Below, piece after piece: positions 1 to 5,656 of a DNA stretch of 5,656 nt. The stretch spans positions 1 to 5,656 of the forward strand of contig JBBRHH010000420.1 in assembly GCA_038222915.1 (NCBI GenBank), given 5' to 3'. The stretch comes from JBBRHH01 sp038222915 (GTDB taxonomy: Bacteria > Planctomycetota > Phycisphaerae > Tepidisphaerales > Tepidisphaeraceae). The translations under genes and the position numbers were made by a program. The number at the start of each line of letters is the position of its first letter. The first letter of the stretch is position 1. The notes beneath the pieces were generated by a model, which was given only the letters and a program-made list of their open reading frames with translations, was not told the origin of the DNA and made no database searches.

Positions 1-176
1 TGGAAACGCAGAAAACATCCAAAGAAAGTGATGCCCACAAGCGCCCAGATATGCCAGTGGGGGCGGACGAATCGCGAGTAAGCACCTTCGGTCGGCGCGG
101 CCTGATCAGGTGCAATATGGTCGAGAGGATTTGCTGCGGGACGCGCGGTCACGAGATCGGAAATGACTGTATCCAT
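1..176 (-). CDS. N-terminus of a membrane protein, possibly a GT39/ArnT-like glycosyltransferase (partial, runs off left edge)
   Basis: Reading leftwards from an ATG at 176-174, the frame stays open for 58 codons to the window edge; an in-frame TGA lies directly before the ATG. About 40 polar residues are followed by WHIWALVGITFFGCFLRF (about residues 41-58), a hydrophobic segment that looks like a first membrane helix ending in FLRF. A short cytoplasmic tail followed by a helix ending in LRxYRL-like residues is typical of multi-pass GT39/GT83 glycosyltransferases, which move sugars from lipid carriers outside the membrane. That family assignment is inference from one helix. No clear Shine-Dalgarno sequence precedes the ATG. 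The gene is transcribed away from the prepilin gene across a long spacer. It could equally be another polytopic membrane protein. Confidence 0.55.
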   Translation of the reverse strand, partial: MDTVISDLVTARPAANPLDHIAPDQAAPTEGAYSRFVRPHWHIWALVGITFFGCFLRF

Positions 177-569
177 TCAAAGGCACTTTACGGGTTGGTT
201 TTACTGCGGCCGCCTGGCTCCAAACGACGCCGCTCGACACTATCTATTGCAGCGGCCGGGGTAAGTTGAACTGCCACGACCGGATAATCGGACGTAGCGC
301 CCGCTCAAGTCGAAGCCCGATCGCCAATCTCCGCCGCTAAGTAAAGGTCGCTTCTTGTTGCACTTGGGCGCAATCCGCGCTTTGAGATGAAAAATCCTTC
401 TTTGACCGCATCAGAATTGAATCGTAGATCCTACTGAGTCGGGATCAAGTGACATGCACTGATGCCGATGAAATAAGAGTCAAATCAGAACATTCGACTC
501 AGGTGTCCGCGTGGGCGCCCGGGCAAGAGACAAACGCTCGCCTCAGCGCGGGCACTTCGGAGGCGAGTT
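177..569. other. Divergent intergenic region without a convincing gene
   Basis: This stretch of about 390 bp separates the leftward membrane protein gene from the rightward prepilin gene, so promoters for both should lie here. I see no tRNA-like or rRNA-like sequence and no ORF with coding character. The best promoter-like match for the prepilin is TTGACC at 402-407, then 17 bp, then TAGATC at 425-430. The -35 is good but the -10 is poor, so it is only a candidate; it would give a leader of about 130 nt. No recognisable riboswitch is visible. Confidence 0.5.
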
Positions 570-1019
570 ATGCAGCGGATTCGTTCAACACGGAAGACTG
601 GCTTTACGCTGGTCGAAATCCTGATCGTTGTGATCATCCTTGGCATCCTGGCGGCCATCGTGATCCCACAATTTACCAACGCCAGTCAGGACGCTCGCAA
701 GAGTAGCCTCACCAGTCAGCTTCAAACGCTGCGGTCGCAGGTGCAGCTTTATAAGTTGCAGCATGGCGACACGCTGCCTGACCTGGTCACAAGCTGGGCG
801 CCGCTGACGACCCAGACCACCTACGGCGTGACCAACTTTGGTCCGTACATGCAGGCCGCGCCGGGCAATCCGCTCAACAGCAAGAGCAACGTCGTGAACG
901 GCACTAACGCCGCCGCGTCGGGTACCGCCTGCGGGTTCATCTATGACTACAGCAGCGGCACCGGTACCGGGCGCATCTGGGGCACCGACACCGATGGCAA
1001 GAGCGTCTACGTCGAATAA
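570..1019 (+). CDS. GspG/PulG-like prepilin (type II secretion or type IV pilus pseudopilin)
   Basis: The 149-residue product has a textbook class III signal. A positively charged leader (MQRIRSTRKTG) ends at Gly11, the prepilin peptidase site, followed by FTLVE with the conserved Glu5 of the mature protein (Glu16) and a hydrophobic helix to about residue 33. The helix continues as an amphipathic stretch to about residue 65. The C-terminal part has GPYMQAAPGNPLN (91-103), which resembles the major pseudopilin GspG, then a Gly/Thr-rich end with GFIYDY. GspG is normally about 140-150 residues, so the length fits. Such proteins are cleaved and methylated by the prepilin peptidase and polymerise at the inner membrane. 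The ATG at 570 is preceded by GGAGG at 559-563, 6 bp upstream, which fixes the start. No secretion or pilus machinery genes adjoin it, so it is an orphan. Only one Cys (121) is present, so no internal disulfide is possible. Confidence 0.9.
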   Translation: MQRIRSTRKTGFTLVEILIVVIILGILAAIVIPQFTNASQDARKSSLTSQLQTLRSQVQLYKLQHGDTLPDLVTSWAPLTTQTTYGVTNFGPYMQAAPGNPLNSKSNVVNGTNAAASGTACGFIYDYSSGTGTGRIWGTDTDGKSVYVE

Positions 1020-1047
1020 CCGCTGAGCCGCAACTTAGACTGAAACA

Positions 1048-1079
1048 AGAAGGGCGACGTCAAAAGACGTCGTCCTTCT
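1048..1079. terminator. Bidirectional hairpin terminator between convergent genes
   Basis: A 14-bp stem with a single G-T wobble (1048-1061 paired with 1066-1079) encloses an AAAA loop. It sits in the 88-bp gap between the prepilin stop and the sdhA stop. On the plus strand no T-run follows the stem. On the minus strand the stem is followed by TTGTTTC, a modest T-rich tail, so it looks like a better intrinsic terminator for sdhCA than for the prepilin. It probably serves both. Confidence 0.75.
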
Positions 1080-1107
1080 GTCATTGATGGACCAATATGC
1101 TTCGTCG

Positions 1108-3042
1108 TCACACGCCGGCCGGAGTCGCAGCCTGAGCCGGCGAAGCAATGGCGGTGCTCACCACCGGTGCCGCTGGCTTCGCCTCAGTTTTCTTCCCGTA
1201 CGTCCGCGCCCGCGGCGTAACCAGGCTCGTATCTACCTCGCCGTAGTTGATCACTGGGCTGCCACTCTTCGCATCGTATGTCGCCAGTGTCGACTTGAGA
1301 TATTCCTCATCCTTGCGATCCGGGTACGCCGGCTTGTAGTGCGCCCCGCGCGACTCATTGCGAAGCAGCGCCCCCTTCAAAATCGCCTCGGCCATGATGA
1401 TCATGTCGCGAACGGCCCGGGCAAACGACAGGTTCTGGTTTGTCCACATACCTGTGTCGGAAAGCTTCACCTTTTGATAGCGGGCCTTCCATTCCTGGCA
1501 CCGCTCCAGCGTCTCCTCCAACTTCTCGTTCAGACGGACAACCGTGCAGTTGGCCGTCATCCACTGCCCCATCTCCTGCCAGAGGAGGTAAGGATTTTCC
1601 GTCCCGTTGTTGTTCAGCAGCCAGTTTTGGCGGTCGGTCTCCTGTTTCACCGTCTGATCGTAAACCGATTGCGGAACGCTCGATGACGCCAGCGTCGTAT
1701 CGGCCTCACAGTAATTCCGGATGCAGGTTCCGCCAAAAAGACCGTCGAAAATGCACGAGAGCAATGAATTCGCTCCAAGGCGATTTGCACCGTGATAAGC
1801 AAAGCTGGCTTCTCCCATGGTGTAGAGACCGGGGATGTTCGTCATCATGTTGCGCGGGTCGCCAAATTTCAGCCCACCGGTCTTCTCGTCCTTCGCAAAT
1901 CCCGCCCAAAGCCCGCCCATCGAATAATGCACGGCGGGGAAAATCTTCATCGGCTCGTCCAGCGGATCGGTGCCGACAAACTTCTCGTAAATCTCCAGAA
2001 TACCTTCGAGCTTCCCAAGCACTTTCTCCCGGCCAATCTGCTTCGTGATGTCCCCCAGATCCAGATAGACCATGTTGCCGCCGCCCACGCCCTTGCCCTC
2101 CACGCACACCTGGAAAATCTCGCGGGTGGCGATATCGCGAGGAACAAGGTTGCCATACTTGGGATAGATCCGCTCGAGGAAATAATCGCGCTCCTCTTCC
2201 GGAATTGAATTGGGTGGCCGATCGTCCTTCGGCTTCTTCGGGACCCAGACCCGACCGCCCTCACCGCGCGCCGACTCGCTGATCAACCGGCATTTATCCT
2301 CGCCCGGAATCGCCGTCGGATGCACCTGCATAAACTCAGGGTTGCCATAAATCGCCCCGGCCTGATAGCAACGGCTCGCCGCGCCGCCCGTGCAAATGAC
2401 CGACATGGTCGACTTGCCAAACACCAGCCCATTTCCACCCGTCGCCATGACGACCGCATCCGCGCGAAACGATTTGATCTCCATCGTGCGCATGTCCTGC
2501 GCCACAATTCCAACGCACTGCGGACCATTCGGCCCTTCATGAATCACCGGCCAAAGAAATTCCCAGAACTCATACTTCTTAACCTTCCCCTCGTCCTCCC
2601 ACCGGCGCGTCTGCTCATCCAATGCATAGAGAAGCTGCTGCCCCGTCGTCGCGCCCGCAAAAAATGTTCGTTTGAAAAGCGATCCGCCAAAAAGCCGCAA
2701 CGCCCGTTGTCCTTCGGGAGTGCGATTGAACGGCACGCCCATCCGATCCAGCAAGTCGATAATCTTCGGTGCCCAGTTCGCCATCTCCAGCAGTGGCGGC
2801 TGATCCGCAAGAAAATCTCCACCCAACGCCGTCTCTTCAAAATGTGCCCACTCGCTGAATCCCTGCTGCCGGGCAATTTCATTGCACGCATTGATCCCAC
2901 CCTGCGCGCAAACGCTATGGCTACGTTTCACAGGCACCATCGAAAAGAGGACAACGTCGACGCCCTCCTCCGCAAGCTTGATGCTGCATGAAAGGCCGGC
3001 CAATCCGCCGCCGACAACGATTACGCTTTTCTTGGTTGACAT
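1108..3042 (-). CDS. sdhA: Succinate dehydrogenase flavoprotein subunit (type B)
   Basis: The 644-residue catalytic subunit oxidises succinate to fumarate in the TCA cycle and passes electrons through FAD to the iron-sulfur subunit; it faces the cytoplasm. Visible motifs are the Rossmann FAD site VVGGGLAG (9-16), RSHSV with the His that covalently binds FAD (His42), QVHPTAIPG (239-247), ESARGEGG (256-263, with the catalytic-type Arg259), PRDIATRE (301-308), VHYSMGG (371-377), HGANRLGANSLL (417-428, with substrate-binding Arg421) and RNESRGAHYK (561-570). The full active-site set appears intact. Its overall pattern matches the Bacillus/epsilonproteobacterial group rather than the E. coli type. 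The conserved fold seems to end near Tyr615; about 29 Ala/Pro/Lys-rich residues follow as an unusual tail. The ATG at 3042 starts just before the Rossmann strand, with only a weak purine-rich stretch upstream. It lies 56 bp downstream of sdhC. No sdhB follows: the next element is a terminator. Fumarate reductase in the reverse direction cannot be excluded from sequence. Confidence 0.96.
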   Translation of the reverse strand: MSTKKSVIVVGGGLAGLSCSIKLAEEGVDVVLFSMVPVKRSHSVCAQGGINACNEIARQQGFSEWAHFEETALGGDFLADQPPLLEMANWAPKIIDLLDRMGVPFNRTPEGQRALRLFGGSLFKRTFFAGATTGQQLLYALDEQTRRWEDEGKVKKYEFWEFLWPVIHEGPNGPQCVGIVAQDMRTMEIKSFRADAVVMATGGNGLVFGKSTMSVICTGGAASRCYQAGAIYGNPEFMQVHPTAIPGEDKCRLISESARGEGGRVWVPKKPKDDRPPNSIPEEERDYFLERIYPKYGNLVPRDIATREIFQVCVEGKGVGGGNMVYLDLGDITKQIGREKVLGKLEGILEIYEKFVGTDPLDEPMKIFPAVHYSMGGLWAGFAKDEKTGGLKFGDPRNMMTNIPGLYTMGEASFAYHGANRLGANSLLSCIFDGLFGGTCIRNYCEADTTLASSSVPQSVYDQTVKQETDRQNWLLNNNGTENPYLLWQEMGQWMTANCTVVRLNEKLEETLERCQEWKARYQKVKLSDTGMWTNQNLSFARAVRDMIIMAEAILKGALLRNESRGAHYKPAYPDRKDEEYLKSTLATYDAKSGSPVINYGEVDTSLVTPRARTYGKKTEAKPAAPVVSTAIASPAQAATPAGV

Positions 3043-3098
3043 GATCTATCTCTGAGTTCGCTGTTTATCCAAAATCAATTCGGTGTTCCTCGTGCGAT

Positions 3099-3779
3099 TC
3101 AGGTCACCGGCTGACTTGCCGCGGCAATGAGTGCAATCATGCCCGCCAGAAACAGCACGGCAAACAGTCCGAGGCAGACAAATCCCCACCGTCGCTGAGC
3201 GCCGGCGCTGATGGTAAGACCCCACGTGATGGCGGCTGTCCAGAAACCGTTCGCCGTGTGATAGGCCGACGCGAAAATGCCCAGCGGATAAATGATCCAA
3301 CTGATCAGCGGATTAAAATGCAGATGCTCGACGATCGTCCGCGTGGCGTGTTCAGGATCAAAGCCCAGCGACTTTCCAAAGATGCCGTACTTCAAGCTCA
3401 AAACGTGAAAGAGCAGGAACAACACGATGTACAAACCGCTCAGCCGTTGCAACAGATAAAACCAATTCTTGCCATACGGATACGCGCTGTTGTTCGGCAT
3501 ACCGGTAAAGAAAATCCACACGCCGTAAACCGTGTGATAGAGGATCGGGATGTAGATCAGCGTCCACTCAACAACCGCGAGCCATGGTAGGCTGTGGATC
3601 TTGTTGACCTGGTCCTGATAGACCGTTCCCGCCTGGGCAAGCGTTGCGTTAACGATGAGGTGAACAATCAGATATCCGCCGAAAACAATGCCCGTCAGAG
3701 AATGCAGGCGGCGAAATAAAAAATGGTGGTGCCCGCCTAGAAGCGGTGCGGTGGGATCGATGGCGGTGGCCGATGACAC
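3099..3779 (-). CDS. sdhC: Succinate dehydrogenase cytochrome b subunit (type B, diheme membrane anchor)
   Basis: This five-helix membrane protein anchors SdhA/SdhB and carries electrons through two b hemes to quinone, probably menaquinone. With the GTG start it has 226 residues, close to the roughly 200 of Bacillus SdhC. The family opening FLFRRLHSLTG is at about residues 20-30. All four heme-ligand histidines expected from Bacillus SdhC are visible: IVHLIVN, LYHTVYG, LFHVLS and AYHTANG (His40, 82, 125 and 174 in this numbering). The QRLSG motif and helices near 25-47, 67-93, 110-130, 158-181 and 196-221 also match. The longest open frame starts at an ATG at 3890 (263 residues), and another in-frame ATG lies at 3815. 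I chose GTG at 3779 because AAAGGA (3793-3788) precedes it by 8 bp, while neither ATG has a Shine-Dalgarno sequence and a near-consensus promoter -10 covers the 3815 ATG. sdhA follows 56 bp downstream and is probably co-transcribed. Confidence 0.92.
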   Translation of the reverse strand: MSSATAIDPTAPLLGGHHHFLFRRLHSLTGIVFGGYLIVHLIVNATLAQAGTVYQDQVNKIHSLPWLAVVEWTLIYIPILYHTVYGVWIFFTGMPNNSAYPYGKNWFYLLQRLSGLYIVLFLLFHVLSLKYGIFGKSLGFDPEHATRTIVEHLHFNPLISWIIYPLGIFASAYHTANGFWTAAITWGLTISAGAQRRWGFVCLGLFAVLFLAGMIALIAAASQPVT

Positions 3780-3787
3780 TAGCTGTT

Positions 3788-3793
3788 TCCTTT
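3788..3793 (-). promoter_or_regulatory. Ribosome binding site that decides the sdhC start
   Basis: On the minus strand AAAGGA lies 8 bp before the GTG at 3779. No comparable site precedes the ATG codons at 3815 or 3890, so this site favours the shorter SdhC. Confidence 0.6.
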
Positions 3794-3813
3794 CGTTCCG
3801 AAGCTCATAAAAC

Positions 3814-3841
3814 ATTATAGAGGTGGGGGGCGCGGTGACAA
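3814..3841 (-). promoter_or_regulatory. Sigma70-type promoter for sdhCA
   Basis: On the minus strand, TTGTCA (3841-3836, five of six consensus bases) is followed after 16 bp by a perfect TATAAT (3819-3814). Transcription would begin near 3807, giving a leader of roughly 28 nt that contains the Shine-Dalgarno site ahead of GTG 3779. The -10 overlaps the ATG at 3815, so a transcript from this promoter could not use that ATG. The match is by eye, and the assumption that the host's main sigma factor reads the E. coli consensus is inference. Confidence 0.5.
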
Positions 3842-3873
3842 ATAGCCAACGGACAACTGCCCGTCGCGTACTA

Positions 3874-3886
3874 CCACTGCAAGTGG
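3874..3886. promoter_or_regulatory. Short inverted repeat, possible operator between sdhC and the GH2-like gene
   Basis: CCACT and AGTGG form a perfect 5-bp inverted repeat around GCA. It lies about 33 bp upstream of the sdhC -35 and 45 bp before the GH2-like start, inside the divergent spacer. The position suits a regulator site, but a repeat this short can occur by chance. Confidence 0.2.
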
Positions 3887-3930
3887 ACATCCATTTCGAT
3901 CAGCAGGAACAGGCGCGACGAGGTACAATT

Positions 3931-5656
3931 ATGCGGAAGGCGTTTCAGTTTCTTCTCAGCGTCCTCTTTCTTCTGGTTCCGCATTTATCTCAGGCCGAGC
4001 AACCCGCCGACCACCCTCAAATCCAAACGCGCTGGGCGGGGAATATCGTCACCAAGGGCGACAATTTTTGGCAGGAGTGCTACCCGCGCCCACAGATGTG
4101 CCGCCCGGACGGCATCTTCCTCACCGGGCTCTGGGACTTCGCCCGCATCGCAAAAGACGTTGCGGCCGTTCCGACAGAATTCAACGAAAAAATCGTGGTC
4201 CCATTCCCCATTGGCACCGCGGCCTCGCGCATTCCAACCCCGCTGGCCGCGGGCGAAACGGCGTGGTACCGCCGGTCAATCGCAGTTCCGAAACATTGGG
4301 AAATTCCCAAACGCCGCGCCATGATCCATTTCAACGCGATCGACGACGACGCGATTGTTTACCTCAACGGCAAGGAAGTCGCCCGGCATCGCGGCGGCGA
4401 AGATTCATTCAGCGTTGATGTCTCCGATGCCCTCAAGCCCCCGGTCGACTCACCGCAGGAGTTGGCTATCTCCGTAACTCCGCCGGCCGGCCGGCACACG
4501 CATGATGGCATCTGGCAGACCGTCTGGATCGAGCCGATGCCCGCCGAGCGGATCGAAAATCTCACCGTCACCCCCAATGTCGACGCGGGACAGGTTAAGC
4601 TCGCCGCCCAGATCATCGGCGAAGGAGACAACCAATACATCGAAGCAGTAGTGCTCGATCGTGGGGAGGAAGTGGGGCGTGTCAGCGGGAAGGCCGGCGA
4701 TACTCTCACGCTACCGATTCCCAAACCAAAACTCTGGTCAACCGAAGATCCGTTCCAGTACACATTGCGGGTTCAGCTCCGCCGCGCCGACCGGCGATTG
4801 GATGAAGTAAACAGTTACTTCGGAATGCGGAAAATCGCCCTCGGCAAAGACGACCGCATCCTGTTCAACGACAAGTTCATCCTACAGGCTGGTGTCATCG
4901 ACACCGGCCGCTGGCCCGAAGGCGGCGCAACCGCCCCGACCGAAGCCGCGCTGCGAAAAGACATCGAAGGCATCAAACAGCTCGGCTTCAACATGGTTCG
5001 AAAATCCGGCAAAGTTGAACCGGATATCTGGTATTTCATGTGTGATCGTCTGGGCATCCTCGTCTGGCAGGATCTCCCCACAGGCTCGGCCCACAACCAG
5101 GCCGAGCGTGAACTCGAACTCCGCCGTCTGGTGCAAAGCCGCGGCCATCACCCATCCATCGTCACATGGGTCGTTGAATCCGCGGCCGATGCCGAACTGC
5201 TCCGGAAAATCGATCCATCGCGCCCCGCAATCGAATTGGGCTCCACGACTCCGGCAAACATCGTCGTCGCCAATGGCGACTCCCTCCTCCTGCCCAAGCA
5301 CAGCGTTACGACCAAATCCGACATCACAACACGCTCAAGCGATGTCACTGCATCCTTCCTGAAATTCTGGACGAGTGTTTCTGCGTCGAATGATAAACCC
5401 GGTCCAGGCACCGCCATCTACAAGCAACTCACCGACGACGAATCCAGTATCGACGGCCTCTTCACCGCCGATCGCGCAGTTCTCAAACTCGACCTCGATG
5501 CCCTCGCCGCTAGTCACGAAACGACTCCGCTCACCCCAAATGTAAAAGTGATTGTTCCGACCGCCCGCGCCGACACCGGAACATGGGTATTTTCCGAAAA
5601 GCCGGCCGAAGGCTGGAACAAGACTGGTTTCGACGCCAGCGCCTGGAAGACGGCCC
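3931..5656 (+). CDS. Secreted glycoside hydrolase family 2-like protein with degenerate active site (partial, runs off right edge)
   Basis: The frame is open for 575 codons to the window end. Residues 1-22 form a Sec signal peptide, with likely cleavage after SQA. The order is that of GH2 proteins. The N-terminal sugar-binding jelly roll covers about 50-207, with YPRPQM, LTGLWDF, VPFPIG, WYRRS, VYLNGKEVARHRGG and GIWQTVWIEPMP. An Ig-like domain follows (about 208-300), ending in YFGMRKIALGKDD. A shortened TIM-barrel-like region (about 305-525) carries APTEAALRKDI, LGFNMVRKSGKVEP, LGILVWQDLPTGS and HHPSIVTWV. Near the end of the window TWVFSEKPAEGW and FDASAW begin a C-terminal beta-sandwich. 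GH2 enzymes act on beta-galactosides, glucuronides or mannosides; the substrate cannot be read here. The expected FNEG after HHPSIVTWV is replaced by ESAA, and no EFGG-like nucleophile motif occurs between 431 and 503, so hydrolysis is doubtful. The ATG at 3931 is supported by GAGG (3920-3923), 7 bp upstream, and by the signal peptide. It is divergent from sdhCA. Confidence 0.85.
   Translation, partial: MRKAFQFLLSVLFLLVPHLSQAEQPADHPQIQTRWAGNIVTKGDNFWQECYPRPQMCRPDGIFLTGLWDFARIAKDVAAVPTEFNEKIVVPFPIGTAASRIPTPLAAGETAWYRRSIAVPKHWEIPKRRAMIHFNAIDDDAIVYLNGKEVARHRGGEDSFSVDVSDALKPPVDSPQELAISVTPPAGRHTHDGIWQTVWIEPMPAERIENLTVTPNVDAGQVKLAAQIIGEGDNQYIEAVVLDRGEEVGRVSGKAGDTLTLPIPKPKLWSTEDPFQYTLRVQLRRADRRLDEVNSYFGMRKIALGKDDRILFNDKFILQAGVIDTGRWPEGGATAPTEAALRKDIEGIKQLGFNMVRKSGKVEPDIWYFMCDRLGILVWQDLPTGSAHNQAERELELRRLVQSRGHHPSIVTWVVESAADAELLRKIDPSRPAIELGSTTPANIVVANGDSLLLPKHSVTTKSDITTRSSDVTASFLKFWTSVSASNDKPGPGTAIYKQLTDDESSIDGLFTADRAVLKLDLDALAASHETTPLTPNVKVIVPTARADTGTWVFSEKPAEGWNKTGFDASAWKTA

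Noticed and set aside
51..269. Plus-strand ORF of 72 codons near the left end
   Set aside because: It overlaps the better-supported minus-strand membrane protein start, has no good ribosome binding site, and its product has no recognisable motif or sensible composition.
434..502. 8-bp inverted repeat (434-441 and 495-502) upstream of the prepilin
   Set aside because: About one such match is expected by chance in a spacer of this size, and the loop is over 50 nt.
513..524. Overlapping GC palindromes upstream of the prepilin
   Set aside because: Short GC-only palindromes are common in this base composition and no further symmetry or repeat copy supports a function.
449..706. Plus-strand ORF of 85 codons
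   Set aside because: It overlaps the prepilin signal region in another frame; the prepilin has clear family motifs, so this is a shadow.
1440..2991. Long plus-strand ORFs (about 200 codons each) opposite sdhA
   Set aside because: They are antisense to a strongly conserved enzyme and arise from its codon bias; their products are Arg/Pro/Ser-rich without motifs.
3099..3890. Longer 263-residue version of SdhC starting at ATG 3890
   Set aside because: The first 37 residues do not resemble the family start, no Shine-Dalgarno site precedes the ATG, and a promoter lies inside that stretch.
3924..3929. TACAAT just before the GH2-like start, resembling a -10 box
   Set aside because: No -35 lies at a suitable distance, and transcription from it would begin after the ATG that is supported by a signal peptide and a ribosome binding site.

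Overview
The window is ordinary bacterial chromosome, moderately GC-rich by eye, with no sign of mobile DNA, CRISPR arrays, rRNA or tRNA. Four features suggest a member of the Planctomycetota or a close PVC relative: a type B (Bacillus/epsilonproteobacterial-type) succinate dehydrogenase, a free-standing GspG-like prepilin, a secreted glycoside hydrolase family 2 (GH2)-type protein of a kind common in that group, and long spacers. This assignment is inference from gene content, not from a marker gene.

Layout from left to right. On the minus strand, 1-176 is the first 58 codons of a membrane protein that runs off the left edge; it resembles the start of a multi-pass glycosyltransferase. A spacer of about 390 bp (177-569) holds no convincing gene. 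On the plus strand, 570-1019 is a short prepilin with a class III signal. A strong hairpin at 1048-1079 separates it from the convergent succinate dehydrogenase pair. On the minus strand, sdhC (diheme cytochrome b membrane anchor) is followed after a short gap by sdhA (flavoprotein). The iron-sulfur subunit gene sdhB, which normally completes this operon, is absent. From 3931 to the right edge, on the plus strand, is a secreted GH2-like protein. It keeps the family's sugar-binding and framework motifs but has lost the catalytic Asn-Glu dyad and the segment expected to carry the nucleophile.

How the genes relate. SdhC and SdhA are two parts of the complex that oxidises succinate to fumarate and passes electrons to quinone, probably menaquinone. 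They need an SdhB made elsewhere in the genome. The prepilin and the GH2-like protein are separate transcription units with no evident link to it.

Three points deserve a second look. The sdhC start is probably a GTG at 3779, because a near-consensus promoter lies across the upstream ATG. The GH2 protein looks like a catalytically dead family member in an intact frame. The sdhCA unit has no sdhB. I see no evidence of a wholly new system here.
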